64,000 bases of DNA from Marsupella aquatica (Eukaryota > Marchantiophyta): assembly GCA_973895155.1 (NCBI GenBank), contig OZ316897.1, positions 15,686,001 to 15,750,000 of the forward strand. The letters are read 5' to 3'. This document shows, piece after piece, positions 24,240 to 35,652 of this stretch. Positions within the stretch are counted from its first letter, which is position 1, and every line of letters begins with the position of its first letter. The notes beneath the pieces are model-generated. The model saw nothing but the letters and a program-made list of their open reading frames with translations, had not been told where the DNA came from and did not search any database. The position numbers were made by a program, and so were the translations under genes.

Positions 24240-24425
24240 AGAGAGATTGTTAAGATATTTGGTATAGCCCGTCTATCTAGAGTGCTGTAAAACTCTTGTG
24301 TGTTCCTCTTGTGTGTTCAAGTGGATATAGTTTCATATGAAGATGAACCACATATTTCTCTATGTCAATTACTTGATTGTTGGATGATTATGGGCATGCC
24401 ATTATAAATGTCATCTTTGTTCAAC
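24240..24425 (+). mobile_element. Degenerate Copia-1-type LTR relic (3' half)
   Basis: Aligns in order with the 3' half of the Copia-1 LTR: tggtat, ctagagtgc, taaa(a/g)ctcttgtgtgttcc, gaggtgaaccac-like, ttggatg, catgggc-like and the end gttcaaca. It is much more diverged than the other copies, with a 14-base duplication of the cttgtgtgttc block. The 5' half is missing or unrecognisable. Confidence 0.7.
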
Positions 24426-24534
24426 AAAATCTGTGTAATCACATTTTTGTCTTGGCTAGTGGTGGTTTAAGTAGGCACTTAAGAGTAGATTCAATTGCAA
24501 TTATATAATTAGACTGGTTCATTACCATGCATTG

Positions 24535-25070
24535 CACAAAAGATTAGGGTGACATGAAAGATGTTATGCAAAGTTGTTCATTAGCATTGCTTTGCACAAA
24601 AGATGTTGATGCTTAAAAGATGTTACACAAAAATGTTGATGTGTAAAAGATGATGTTGCACAAAAACTTCTATTGCATAAAAGATGTCGCCATGGAAACA
24701 AAATTGTTGATGATGTTACATGAAAGATATCGTTCTGAAAATTATACCAATTTGCAAAAGATTGCATAAAAGATGTTATTTAAAAAAGTTGATGTGTAAA
24801 AGCGGGTGTAAAAGATGCTGTTGCACAAAATCTTCCATTGCGTAAATGATGTTGTGGAAACAATGTTGTTGCATTAAAGCTGTCCTTGTGAAAAAAATAC
24901 CATTTTGCCAAAGATGTCATGAAGGAAAAAACTATGTTACTTGACATAAGTTGTTGGGTGAAAATGGTACTTGCATAAAAGATGTCACTGCATACAAAAG
25001 ATCATTCCACAAAAGAGATTCCTTTCTTTAGGGTTTCATTGCATAGAAGACATTGCATAAAAGATGGCAT
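24535..25070. repeat. Degenerate minisatellite with AAAAGATGTT core
   Basis: The word (g)cataaaagatgtt and close variants recur at least fifteen times at irregular 12-30 base spacing, interleaved with ttgcacaaaa and gttgatg. It is non-coding. Confidence 0.8.
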
Positions 25071-25885
25071 GAAAGGAAAGACATTTTTTTTAAAACCGAC
25101 ACTAGCCAAGACAAAAATGTGGTTACACACTTTTCACCATTTTTAGTAAAATTTCCCAAAATTGTGGAGCAAGGTCTCATGGTAGAGGGGAGTAATGTGG
25201 AAAAGTGAGAAATTTTGGACACTCCTTTTATATGGCCAGTGGCAGTCTAAAAGAAGTTGTGATGTAAAGAGGTCAAGGGCAGGCACAGGCTAGTAATAGG
25301 CTCTATATGTACTTTAAAACTATTGGAGAATGACTCACTTGACACTCTCATAAATGATTTTAGTTTTAGTTTTTAGTAACAATAGGATATTGACAACTGA
25401 CATAGGTGGATCACGTTTGGGACTTTGTACAATTGGTGCAAAGTAGTGGCCTGGCTGACAGGTGGGAGGATGAAGGAGCGCTCTTTGATACTCCCCTCCT
25501 TGATACACCCCTCTCCACTTTCTCCTGCACCCCTTTCCTTTTCCCAGTTCTTTTCTCCTCTTTGCTTTGAGAGTGGATACCCACAAATGGTACGTTCAGA
25601 TGTCTAGAAACTGATTCCACATGGGCTAGATGTCTGTATGTTTTTTAGAGTGCCCTCAGTCACAAAGCATTATTACTATGCAATTGTATCAAGCTTTGTC
25701 ACCAGCCACAAGTCAGACTAGTAAAGTATAGCAACTGTTTTTGGGAACGTACTGTCAAAACTACTCACCTCGGCACATTAAAATTGTTGTATGTAGATTT
25801 ACAGCTAAACAAATGTAGGACATAAACTTTTCTTTCGGGCGCACTTTAAATGCCATAATCCATGTTCTCTTGTGGGGCTACTGTT
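25071..25885. other. Gene-free stretch
   Basis: No gene supported. The segment at about 25168-25238 (ctcatggtagagg ... gtgagaaattttggac ... tccttttat) resembles 13985-14043 in the HSP70 spacer, so it is another shared dispersed repeat. Confidence 0.45.
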
Positions 25886-26034
25886 GGGGCTATGGCCTTA
25901 AACCACCACTGTCCACCAAGTTAGGGGAGGACAAAATACAGATTTAAAAAAATAAATTCTTAGGCAAATTTCTCATTATTTTAGTAACCTGGATCCACCA
26001 GGTTTTGCTTCAGGGGCAGTGGCCCTTTAAAATA
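25886..26034 (-). repeat. Dispersed MITE-like repeat, copy B
   Basis: Reverse-complement counterpart of 13634-13794. It contains tagtaacctgg, atccaccaggttttgct and cagtggccctttaaaat at its right end and ccactgtccaccaagtta near its left end. Boundaries are approximate. Confidence 0.6.
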
Positions 26035-26543
26035 CAACTACCTATATAAGAACTGCAGGTTACTAGTAGCCCTCATTATACAACGGACAAGTAGAGGTTC
26101 ACTAAGAACAGTCAGTCTTCACCAGGGACGGGTTCAGGTTTGCTAGGAATAAACTTGGGTCCCACTTTTTAAGGTGAGTACAATGTCCACCGGGGGACAA
26201 GTATGAGCAGTAGCCAGGCAGGAATGGGCCTTTTATATGGGCAGCTGCGATTCAACCTCCTACAAACTGTCCTTGGGATTACAGCCCACAACCCCCTCAC
26301 CCTGGTCTGGCCTTGCCTGTCATACTGGGGGTCTAGAGGTCGGCAAATAGTCATCCCATCATCCTGGTCTCCTGGAGTCGGGGTCAGGTCCAGGTGACAG
26401 GTTCGGCCCGTGCGTATTTGGGCTGCATTCAAGAGGGGATTGGGTGGGTTTGGCCGGGTCCGGGTCCGGGCCGGGTTTGGGACCGGTGTGTGACTGGCAT
26501 GAGGTCCGGGCAGTGTTCGGGCAGGGTGGACCGGGGAAGGTCG

Positions 26544-26888
26544 TGTTGAGCATAGATGACAATCGCAACGGTAAGCCCATGAACCATCCAACGCACAAGA
26601 GTCGACACAGAGAGATACGTGGTTCACCTCCACATGAGGCTACGTTCACGGGAACACACAAGAGCTGCACTGCACTCTAGGCCGACCGACCATACCAAAC
26701 ATCCACAGCGCAAACTCTCCCTATCTCTCAACTAGCTCCGTAACAATGAGCCTTAGTCCCCTCAGGGTCTGGCACTAGCTCTCACAATATACACAACAAC
26801 ACTACTGTTAACATTAGTTAAGTCCTAACTTGAGTTAGCCTAACTGTGGTTAGTTCATGAATCACAAGACTAAAAGCAATACCTAACA
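26544..26888 (-). mobile_element. Solo LTR of the Copia-1 family
   Basis: Reverse complement of the 344-bp Copia-1 LTR over its full length, from tgttgagcatagatga to acctaaca. It is flanked on both sides by GGTCG (26539-26543 and 26889-26893), a perfect 5-bp target-site duplication. No internal region is present, so this is a solo LTR left by recombination. It sits in a GC-rich stretch with repeated ccggg motifs. Confidence 0.95.
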
Positions 26889-26893
26889 GGTCG

Positions 26894-28362
26894 GGCCGGG
26901 AGAGTCGGGGGGAAAGAACAGAGCCGGGCTGCGAGGGTGGGTGCAGGGGAAGAGCCAGGCGGGCCAGGTTGGGAGGGTACCGGGGAATCCCGGGGAAAAC
27001 TCTGGAATGGCAGGAGATGGGTACAAATATAGAGTCATCAAATTGTTTTTTTGGGGGACCCTCATTTTGTTTTGTTTTTGGGTACTCATTTGATGATTTT
27101 ACGTGCCTGGCAAGGCATACTTGCCCCTCACGTTTGGGCCGTTACACATCGAAGAAATGTTCAGGACGGCTCTGCCGATCTGCGATTGTCGCAGGAGACT
27201 GTATTAATTGTTGGGCGCCCGATCCTCCTTCATTAGGAATGCTCCGAGTCATCTCTACCAAGAATCAACAATCCCACTGAGCTAGAAGGTTAGGCAGGCA
27301 ACTCCAGCGATCGAAATGTAGGTCGCATCTTTCACGACATCGAGCACTTGACGCGCTCTCAGCTGCGGAACCAGCGTCATGGCAGAGGGCCTATCACTGC
27401 AGGTAATGCTTTGTCTGCCCTTCAGATCTTTGACTACGAAGCTCTCACGGTACACATTGGTGGGGAGGGAAGCGTAAGCCAATGGCTTCCCACCTGAATG
27501 AATTCCGGGGTATGCCCCCATTTCTCTGTCAATCCTCGTCTTCGTTTCTTCTAGAGTTGGTTAGCTCAAAGTTCATTCCTTCTTAGCAGACATGGTGCCA
27601 AATCGAAGTGAGAACTCTTTGTTTGTGTGCCGATGAATCCCGACTGGATTTCGGAATTCTGTAGCCGAAGATAAAGCTACCGTCCGATGATCTCGATCTT
27701 CTTCTACATTCCATATTCTGTTCATAATTGCTAGGAGATTCGAATTCCAGGGGTGGTGTCCACTCCCTCACTACCATGACTAAGTGCAAACGAACTGTCT
27801 ATACCGGGAAGCGATCGTTTTGGTCCTGAATTTTATGGTGTTCTTTAGAGGTTAGCACAACTTTTTGATAATTCCACGAGCCTTCTCACTCTCAAATTGA
27901 CGATGACGATTCAGTACACTCTGCCTACTCTGCCTACTCATTTGCCTGTCTCGCTTTCTTCTGACCTGTTGGCAGTGCTTTGATGGTATTTCTGTAAGTT
28001 TCTCATCTTTACGTGCCTCTCTTTCTTCCCAGGTTGGACCCCCTCTCCCTTTTCTTTTTTCTGGGAATTATTAGATTGAAAAACCCAGGCTTTATTCCTA
28101 TTCTCTCTCGGTTATATTAATCTTCATCTTTCTGGTTGTGTTGTCTCAGAAACAAGAGTCGTCCCAAAAAGACCTTGCTGCTCCTGTATGAAGCAGAATT
28201 GGATAGTTCCTTTGTATCACAGGTCAGTTGGAACACAGTGAGCACGGTGTGTTTTAGGGGTGGCACGTGGATCCGGTCGAAGGCCGTCCATGGAAGGCAC
28301 CCTTGAAGAGATTGTTGGAAGAGAGGCGATCCTTAGTTAGCAGCCAACAGGAAGTTACGCCC
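26894..28362. other. Spacer before the pectin acetylesterase
   Basis: G-rich at 26889-27000. A minus-strand open frame at 27521-27282 (MGAYPGIHSGGKPLAYASLP...) reads like protein but matches no family I recognise, so no gene is called. 27800-28362 probably holds the pectin acetylesterase promoter and leader. A possible splice acceptor (tgtgttttag) at about 28257 leaves room for an unseen 5' exon. Confidence 0.4.
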
Positions 28363-29724
28363 ATGACAAATGTATTCAGATCGTTCGGAATTGGGAAAGA
28401 GAAATCTGGCTCGGTCCGAACCTCGCGTGGCAGAAAATGGGGCCACGTTCATGTTCTACTTGTTATAGGATTGTGCTCAATCCTTGGGACTCTTTGGGCA
28501 GGATGGAGAAATGGCAAGTTTGAGGCAATTTGGAGCCTTTGGCAGGACGAAAAAGCGGACCATAGACCATTGTCCACAACATGGTATGAGCATGGGGTGA
28601 ACATCAGCATTGTAGCGGAGGCTTTGGAGAGTGGTGCAGTTTGCCTGGATGGATCTCCTCCTGCATACTTCCTGGATAGAGGCTCTGGTGAGGGTGCAAA
28701 CAACTGGCTCGTTTTTCATGAGGGGGGTGGTTGGTGCCAAAATTCTGTGTATTGTCTTCAACGTTCATATACAGAATTGGGTTCATCCAGGCACATGCCA
28801 CGTCGCGCTCGGCTGGGAGGCATCCTCAGTAGCTCTCGTGTGGCCAATCCAGATTTTTATAATTGGAACAGGGTATTGCTGAAGTACTGCGACGGGGGTT
28901 CTTTCAATGGAGATGTTAGCGATCCAGTGGAAGTGGGGTTGCACACTAATCCCTTGATTAATGGCAAGACTCCCGTTGTCTTCTACCGAGGACAGAGAAT
29001 ATGGAAAGCCTTAATGGAAGAGCTTATGGAGAGGGGCATGAAAAATGCTCAAAAGGCATTATTGTCTGGTTGCTCAGCGGGCGGCCTTGCGACAATCCTG
29101 CATTGCGATCAGTACAGGGACCTTATGCCACAGACAACACTAGTCAAGTGCCTCAGCGATGCAGGCTTTTTTATTGACATACCAGATGTCAGTGGGGTGC
29201 AAACCATAGAAGCTTTCTACGCTGATGTTGTCCAATTGCAGAACATGGTTGAAAATTTGCCAAAGTATTGTACTTCTGAGAGGCCGGCAACTCGGTGCTT
29301 TTTCCCAGAGTACATCATAACGGGATTGAAAACCCCGTTCTTCATGCTCAATCCAGCATACGATACATGGCAGATGGACAACATTCTTATTCCACGTGCT
29401 GCCGATCCTGACGGCATTTGGGATAACTGCAGGAGTTATCTTTCATCCTGTTCTGATGTCCAATTCAGATTTGTACAAGGTTTTCGGGACAGCCTTCTGA
29501 AAAAGTTACAACCGCTCATTGAAAGAGAGCACGACGGTGCATATGTCGATTCTTGCTATCTCCACTGCCAATCTCAAGATGATAGTAGCTGGAATAGTCC
29601 CAAAGGTTCGAAAATTGACAACAAATCGATTGCAACAGTTGTTGGGGATTGGTACTTTGAGCGGAATTTGACAAAAGTTATTGATTGTCCATTCCCTTGT
29701 AACCCCACCTGTCCACGTTTTTGA
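28363..29724 (+). CDS. PAE: Pectin acetylesterase, CE13 family (453 aa)
   Basis: Removes acetyl groups from cell-wall pectin; the family also includes animal NOTUM. A signal anchor lies at residues about 29-47 (HVLLVIGLCSILGTLWAG region), so the protein enters the secretory path. Family motifs in order are [16 protein letters not shown] (94-109), NNWLVFHEGGGWC (113-125), KYCDGGSF (175-181), GCSAGGL with nucleophile Ser238, NPAYDTWQ with Asp334, and DSCYLHCQ with His401, so the catalytic triad is complete. Many conserved cysteines, including the final CPFPCNPTC, suggest disulfides. The frame is open without introns, whereas angiosperm members have many introns; this points to a retrocopy or intron loss. 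The first ATG after the upstream stop is used. Length is normal for the family. Confidence 0.93.
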   Translation: MTNVFRSFGIGKEKSGSVRTSRGRKWGHVHVLLVIGLCSILGTLWAGWRNGKFEAIWSLWQDEKADHRPLSTTWYEHGVNISIVAEALESGAVCLDGSPPAYFLDRGSGEGANNWLVFHEGGGWCQNSVYCLQRSYTELGSSRHMPRRARLGGILSSSRVANPDFYNWNRVLLKYCDGGSFNGDVSDPVEVGLHTNPLINGKTPVVFYRGQRIWKALMEELMERGMKNAQKALLSGCSAGGLATILHCDQYRDLMPQTTLVKCLSDAGFFIDIPDVSGVQTIEAFYADVVQLQNMVENLPKYCTSERPATRCFFPEYIITGLKTPFFMLNPAYDTWQMDNILIPRAADPDGIWDNCRSYLSSCSDVQFRFVQGFRDSLLKKLQPLIEREHDGAYVDSCYLHCQSQDDSSWNSPKGSKIDNKSIATVVGDWYFERNLTKVIDCPFPCNPTCPRF

Positions 29725-30933
29725 TTGTGCAATGAACGTAATGAAAGTTGATCTTTTCACTAGGATTAATGGTACAACCCGTCAGATAGGGACTCCCTCA
29801 ATTATTCAATTATTGAAAGTTAATTGGAAGTTTTTGGTCTAGGGTGAAGAGCCGTAGTGTCTATGACTCGCTGGAGACCAAGAGGTGAATGGCAGTACAT
29901 TGCTTAGCTGATTCCTGCTCTTATCGCCCTGCAAACTGGAAGAAGTATACTTCCTTTTGAAGCACGCAAAGAATTGAAGGGTCGCTGACCAAGTTTGTGG
30001 ACGACGAGATTTTGGCTTTCAGGGTACTGATTTGAGCAATTGATTTTAAGAGGATGGTAATTGAAGTTGTCTGTGGCTAGTTAGGTACGAAGACTTACTC
30101 TCGTTTTTGTGAAGCCTTAGGTTGATCGGGAAAAGTACACAGGTAAAAAGTCGGAGTCACAGAAATGTCGCGATTAGCATGAATTGAACTAAACGATGGA
30201 GGCAAGGTCTCAGACCAGGAGAATCGATTTTCTTGCATCAGGTGCGTGGTTACCTGGTCAAAAGGGATTTGGTTCTGTGAGAGTTTTGGATTCGTTATAG
30301 TTTATGCAAGACCAAGGGAAGTGAACCAACAATTGGCTGAATTGTGTTTAGCAGTATCAGCTGTCTGGCTTTCCATAGAATCCTCAGGTCATCCTGACAT
30401 TGGCGTATCATTTGCCTGGCTTTCAGTGAGGCCCTCAAGTCACCCCAAACTTGGAGATGTGTCATCCTTTGTATTCGTCTGTTGGGGCCTCTCTACATAA
30501 CATCTTGGCCATTTGTGAGGTCCATCCTGGGGTTCTCTGAGTCATCCCGTTGTCACTAGAGAAAAAGCAAATGCTTATGGAGCAGGTGAACAAGCATTGA
30601 CAAATGCTCCCTGAGGAGGTGTTGGTCTCACTGGAGACCATTAAAATCCTGTATCTCACTCTAATCCAATGAAGCCCCACTGGGTCTCCTCATTGCTTCT
30701 TAAAGTCGGACTCCATGGGGCAGTGACGTGAACGGATTAAATTTGACAAGTTTCACTCACATACAACGGATACAAGTGTTGGAGCACCACACTAGAATAA
30801 TGTGTCATGACATTAATAAAACTAATTATGTACCCCGCAATTTCGAATTAAAAAGCTCTATTTTTACATGCATGCCAAGAGTCACAAAAAACAAGCGAGG
30901 ACCACATGGACCAGTGTCTTCTTGGGTCTCGAT
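29725..30933. other. Spacer between pectin acetylesterase and Copia-1
   Basis: No gene recognised. A weak tandem repeat of about 54 bp (ctggctttc ... ctca(g/a)gtcatcc) occurs at 30363-30470. The rest is unremarkable. Confidence 0.45.
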
Positions 30934-31187
30934 AACTGCACATCAAAATATGACATATATGATGTACGTACACCCCTGGTAACTCCACATCAAAATATGA
31001 CATATATGATGTATGTACACCCCTGCATACACCCCTGGTAACTGCACATCAAAATATGACATATATGATGTACGCACACCCCTGCATACGGTGATAATCC
31101 TAGTTTTTTCCTTTCAATCAATGATCCTAGTTTTTTCTTTTCAATCAATAAATGCGGTCACATTTTGATGTGTGATTACCAGCAGGG
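30934..31187. repeat. Tandem repeat plus inverted copy next to Copia-1
   Basis: Three near-identical units with actgcacatcaaaatatgac and a catatatg core start at 30934, 30982 and 31041. An inverted copy of the same unit, with tttgatgtgtgattaccag, lies at about 31155-31187, so the outer units could form a hairpin. Between them, gatcctagttttttc plus a ttcaatcaat tail is duplicated. The structure resembles a small foldback or MITE-type element. Confidence 0.7.
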
Positions 31188-31207
31188 GTCTTCGATCACA
31201 CCCAAAC

Positions 31208-31551
31208 TGTTAGATATTGCTCTAGTCTTGTGACTCATGAGCTAACCATAGTTAGTCTAACTCTGGTTAGGACTTAGCTAATGTTAGCGGTAGTGCTGGT
31301 GTGCATATAGCCAGGGCTGATGCTAGACCCTGGTGGAACTTAGGCTCATTGTTACGGAGCTAGTTGAGAGATAGGGAGAGCTTGTGCTGTGGATGCTTGG
31401 TATGGCCGGTCGGCCTAGAGTGCAGTAAAGCTCTTGTGTGTTCCCGTGGATGTAGCCTTATGTGGAGGTGAACCACGTATCTCTCTGTGTCGACTATTGT
31501 GCGTTGGATGGTTCATGGGCTTGTCGTTGTGAATGTCATCTATGCTCAACA
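31208..31551 (+). repeat. Copia-1 5' LTR
   Basis: 344 bp, TGTTAG to CAACA. It differs from the 3' LTR by 14 single-base transitions and no gaps. The polyadenylation signal AATAAA visible in the 3' LTR reads agtaaa here. Confidence 0.95.
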
Positions 31552-31553
31552 AG

Positions 31554-31565
31554 TGGTATCAGAAC
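31554..31565 (+). promoter_or_regulatory. Copia-1 primer binding site
   Basis: TGGTATCAGAAC, two bases after the 5' LTR, matches the initiator-methionine tRNA primer site of plant Copia elements (TGGTATCAGAGC) at 11 of 12 positions. Confidence 0.85.
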
Positions 31566-32865
31566 ATGCCTGGGAGGTGACGAGGTTTTTTTGTGACAGG
31601 TTTTTTCCAGCGTTCATTGTCGATGGTACATTCGGAGTTTCATCGCATGAAACTCGAATGTGTGTGGCTGTGAGGATAGGTTAGTGAGAGGGCTTTCTAA
31701 CGGTGGTTAGAACTCGCTGATCGGTATCCGTGGTGCGGAGGAATTGAAGTTTGCGTCATTCAGGGTTTATTCGTGTTTGACGGTATTTCGGGGGAGAGAC
31801 CAGAGTTCGCTTTTTTCAACGGTGTGAGCTGTGCGGTACGGGAGGGATCGCACATTATAGCTCAAGTTGAAGGTTGAAGCGAGCTGGTCGTTTCGGTAGC
31901 TGGATTGTTGCTAAGTTGTTACCAAGTGCGACGTGACGAGTGAAGGAGGCGTTCAGATTTTTTCACAAGCTATCACTGTCTAGTACATTTTGGGGCCTAG
32001 TCCGATTCTCACCTTCCGATGATGCCAAGGTTTCCGATTCTATTCTAATTGGATGTACGATCCAACCGTCCAAGCCAACGCGTATCGGACCTTGCCATTA
32101 AACTAGAATCGGACTATCACCATTCCAACCCAATCACAAACGGGCCATCACTACGATGTAGGAAAAGTTGGATTGTTTGTCCAAGCCAGAAACAATTGGA
32201 CCGCTTGGTCCGATTCTTCTCCAATGCTAGATGAATTGGAATCCCTTTCCAAAGAAAAACGTAAGCACGTTTTCCGATCAAATTAGAATTGGAAGTTGCC
32301 ATTCAATACAAATTGGAAGTTTTCAATGCGCATGGAATTGGATATTCCAAGGTTTTCAGGATTGGACAATTGTTTCCAAGTGGTAGGCAATGGGATTCAT
32401 ATTTGCAATACAAATACAATGAGATCTTGGTCCAATTGTTGGTGCAATGGACTTTGTGGTCCAACTCTTTGGGAATTGGAAGTGTGTCTACGATTCATTT
32501 ATGTGACAGGGCCCCAAACCCGGTAGTAACTTAGTGATAACTTATAATTGCGTATATAAGTAGAAAGACAAGTAGGTGTAGTAAAAGTGTTTGGATTTTC
32601 AAAATTTTCATTTTTGTTAGTTCTAATAAATGGATGCGACAACCGGACGAAACGAAGTTGAGAGGGGTGCCGGGCGGTGATGGATGACAAGGGAACCATT
32701 GAGGGGGTACAAGGAGGCCACAAGGCAGCCCAAGGACTTGGAGCCAAGATGTGGGCATCTTGGAGGGGTGGGGGCTGGTCGGAGGCTCCACGTAAGGCAC
32801 AAAACGGGAAGAATGACCAAAATATAGAAAACGTTGAAACTTAAAACAGACGTTGCTGCACTAGT

Positions 32866-32960
32866 ACTATTCCAAACATGGTCATGTTTGGATTCATTTT
32901 GAAGCCCTCAATGAGCCCCATGCGAAACTGAGGTTCTCTAGTTAATTTTAGGTCTATATC
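32866..32960 (+). repeat. Dispersed repeat shared with 48931-49035
   Basis: About 95 bp similar by eye to 48931-49035 in the same orientation. Shared words are gtact, tccaaacatg, tcattttgaa, ccctc, atgag and ctc(t)ggtt. One copy lies inside the Copia-1 leader and the other outside both Copia elements. Confidence 0.6.
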
Positions 32961-35652
32961 AAACAGTGACATCTCGAGGGACCTCAATGCCCGTAAACGG
33001 CAAACTAGGCAATCTTGGAGTAGTGATGGTGGGAGGGCCGAAGGGGTTCCCACACTTGTGTTCCCTTTCACCCTTTGCGTGGTCCTCACATGGTTTTTTT
33101 TTGCTCTCTTTCCCTTCCCCACTTCGTAGAGGGGCACTCCGTAGAAGGGGCCCTCACACTTTCTTCCTTCCCTTTTTTTTCTATTATCACTTGTGGGGTT
33201 TCCACCCATACCTAAACCCTAAACCCTTTCCCTCTTGTGCTTGCTTTCAACGTGTGTACGGATCCTGGTTGTACGAACATCAGATTTTTGACCATCTCAA
33301 AATCAGGAGTCTACAGGCTTGTTGGAATGAGCTCGCCGAGCTGAATCCAACGATGTGTCACACGGCCAAAACGGAGCTAAGACGAGGGAGATACAACTGA
33401 TCGCGTTTTTTGAGAATATAGGGGTTTTTGAGGCCGTACGGACGTCCGTACGGTAGGAGATCCCGGCTTTGGAAGGAGGAGGTAGCAACACATACGGGGA
33501 CCCCGTGATCTGTGTTTTGCAAGCCGGGGCCCCCTGGTGTTGTACGGACGAAACGGAGGGAGACGGTGCCCCGTGAAAACTTAAACGACCATATCTTGGC
33601 CGTTTGACCTCCGTTTTGTGCACCGTTTACGGAACCGTGATCAGGAAGAGGAGGGCTCCTCAGATATGTTTTCAGAAGTGAATTCTGAGAAAATTTTAGT
33701 TTCGACAATTATGGGGGCCCCCTCCTTTTACAACGGACCAGAGGTGGCGATCAGGAGGATTGAGGCTGGTAGGCAAGGTAGATAGATAGGATAGGAGGTG
33801 GTGGACTCAAGTGAGTCCTTGTTTAGCGGAGTGGTATCCACTCCAATGGAGAGCGGTGACCAACTCACGGGGCTCAAGCCAGGGCACCGTGAGTGAGGAG
33901 GGGGCACCGTGAGTGAGGAGGCATCGTGAGTGAGGACTAATGAGGAGACCAACTCACGGGGCTCAAGCCAGGGCACTGTGAGTGTGGAGGAGGAGGACTA
34001 GGGTAGCCGTACGGACTTGGTCGTACGACCTCTGGATTGTGAAACTTTTCGGAAGGGTGCACTCACGGGCTTGTTGGAAAGAGCTCGCGGAGCTGATTCC
34101 AACAAGAGGCAGCGCTCCTCAAACGGAGCCAGGATGAGTAAGTTAGGGCCCGACGAAGTTGGTAAGTAAGTGATACTGAAACAACCATAACTTGGTCGTT
34201 TGGCGTCCGTTTCGAGAGTGGTTTTGTGATTCATGATCAGGGGGAGTAGGGCTATCCAGGGGTGAACTCAGAAGTGCAAGTGAATGGGCGCCCAGTTTCG
34301 GCCATTGCGGGGTTTCTTACAATTTCATGATTCACGGAGTAATGTTGGGGTGCCGTCGAAGGCACCATCGGCCCCATTGTTAGTTTAGGGTTTAGGGTTT
34401 TAGAAGCATGTGTGTGCCGCATGCTTTTAGTTTAGGGGTTTCTTAGTGAAGGGTTTAGCGGCGCCGCTAGGGTAAGCCGCCAGCGTTGTGGCCCCGTGAG
34501 GGGTGCTTTGGTGTGTTTTCTTGGTATTTAGGGGGAGAGCCCCGGAGTAGTGAGGGGGGGGGGGGAACTCAGTCTAGTGTTTGCTTAGGGAAGTTAGCTC
34601 ATAGCCAGAAGAGGGAATCAAGCCAGAGTAGTGAGGTAGAGGTGTAGCACTTGCCCCAGTGAGACAGTAGTTGGGCAGACGACAGGAGGCCGGGTTGTCC
34701 TTGCAATGTGTTACGACGTTTTGCCAAAAGATATGGATTTGGTTTGATTCCTCAAGTTTTGGTGTGGTGTTACCTTTTCTGGTTCACGATTGTGTTCTTT
34801 CCCCGAGAAACGTCTAAGGAATCCTTGCACGGTTTGATCAACCATGTGAGTAGGGAGGGGTGGTGACAGCACTCCATCGACGACCAGTAGGAGTGTGTGT
34901 GTGGCGTAGTCCATGGGACTTGATCAAAAGCAGAGCGGCTAGTCGGTAGACTTGATCAAAAATTACATTTCCGAGAGCGGAAATAAACATACTCATCCTA
35001 CATGCAATAGAATTCTAATAGCGTCCCTTCACGTTCCCGTCATACGATAACAAACGATTTTAGTAGGAGTAAATACGTATTCGTCGTGTAAATCGTTTGA
35101 TAAGCAGGTGACAATTTAGAATTGGAACCTTTGGCAAGGCCAGGGCGTTATCCCTCATTTGCTCATGGAAAGTATTGACCGGTCCTGAATCATGTGTAGC
35201 ATAGCCTTTGTAGTCTGTGTTCCTAGGATGAGAAATCTTATGCCAATGGCTATTCCTATCTTTACAATGCACTACCCTATAATGGTTACCAAAAGTTTTC
35301 GTTAAATTGTAAGTCAAAGCCTTTTGACTCGATGAAAAAAAATTCTTGCGGTCAACAAAAACAATTGTCTTCATTGTCATCTAGGTCAAAATTCTATATA
35401 TATTGTCTCCCTAAATGAACTTAAACACGCCCCAAAAGGAATTGTAGCAATTTGAGGAGGACATTGGTTTGTTTGGCGATCTAACATTGATAGATAAATT
35501 GGTTCCCATATAGTCAACATAGAGCTTTCATAATTGACCACGCAACCCAATGTCATGATACGCAAGAATTCATCAAGAATTGGCCCAAACTGTGGATCTA
35601 AATGAACTCAAAGGTGTATAAAAACCCCAGGCACTCTATAAGAAACATCAAA

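Noticed and set aside
27282-27521. Minus-strand 79-codon open frame that reads like protein
   Set aside because: No family motif, no neighbours in frame and no splice support; kept only as a comment.
32049-32526. Overlapping ORFs in the AATTGGA-rich block
   Set aside because: They result from the low-complexity repeat and have no protein features.
32503-32830. Gypsy-type LTR inside the Copia-1 leader
   Set aside because: TG start and TATA-like motif are suggestive, but no second LTR, primer site or target duplication was found.
33211-34400. Interstitial telomere sequence
   Set aside because: Only about two TTTAGGG units at each site, too few to be more than chance or an element end.
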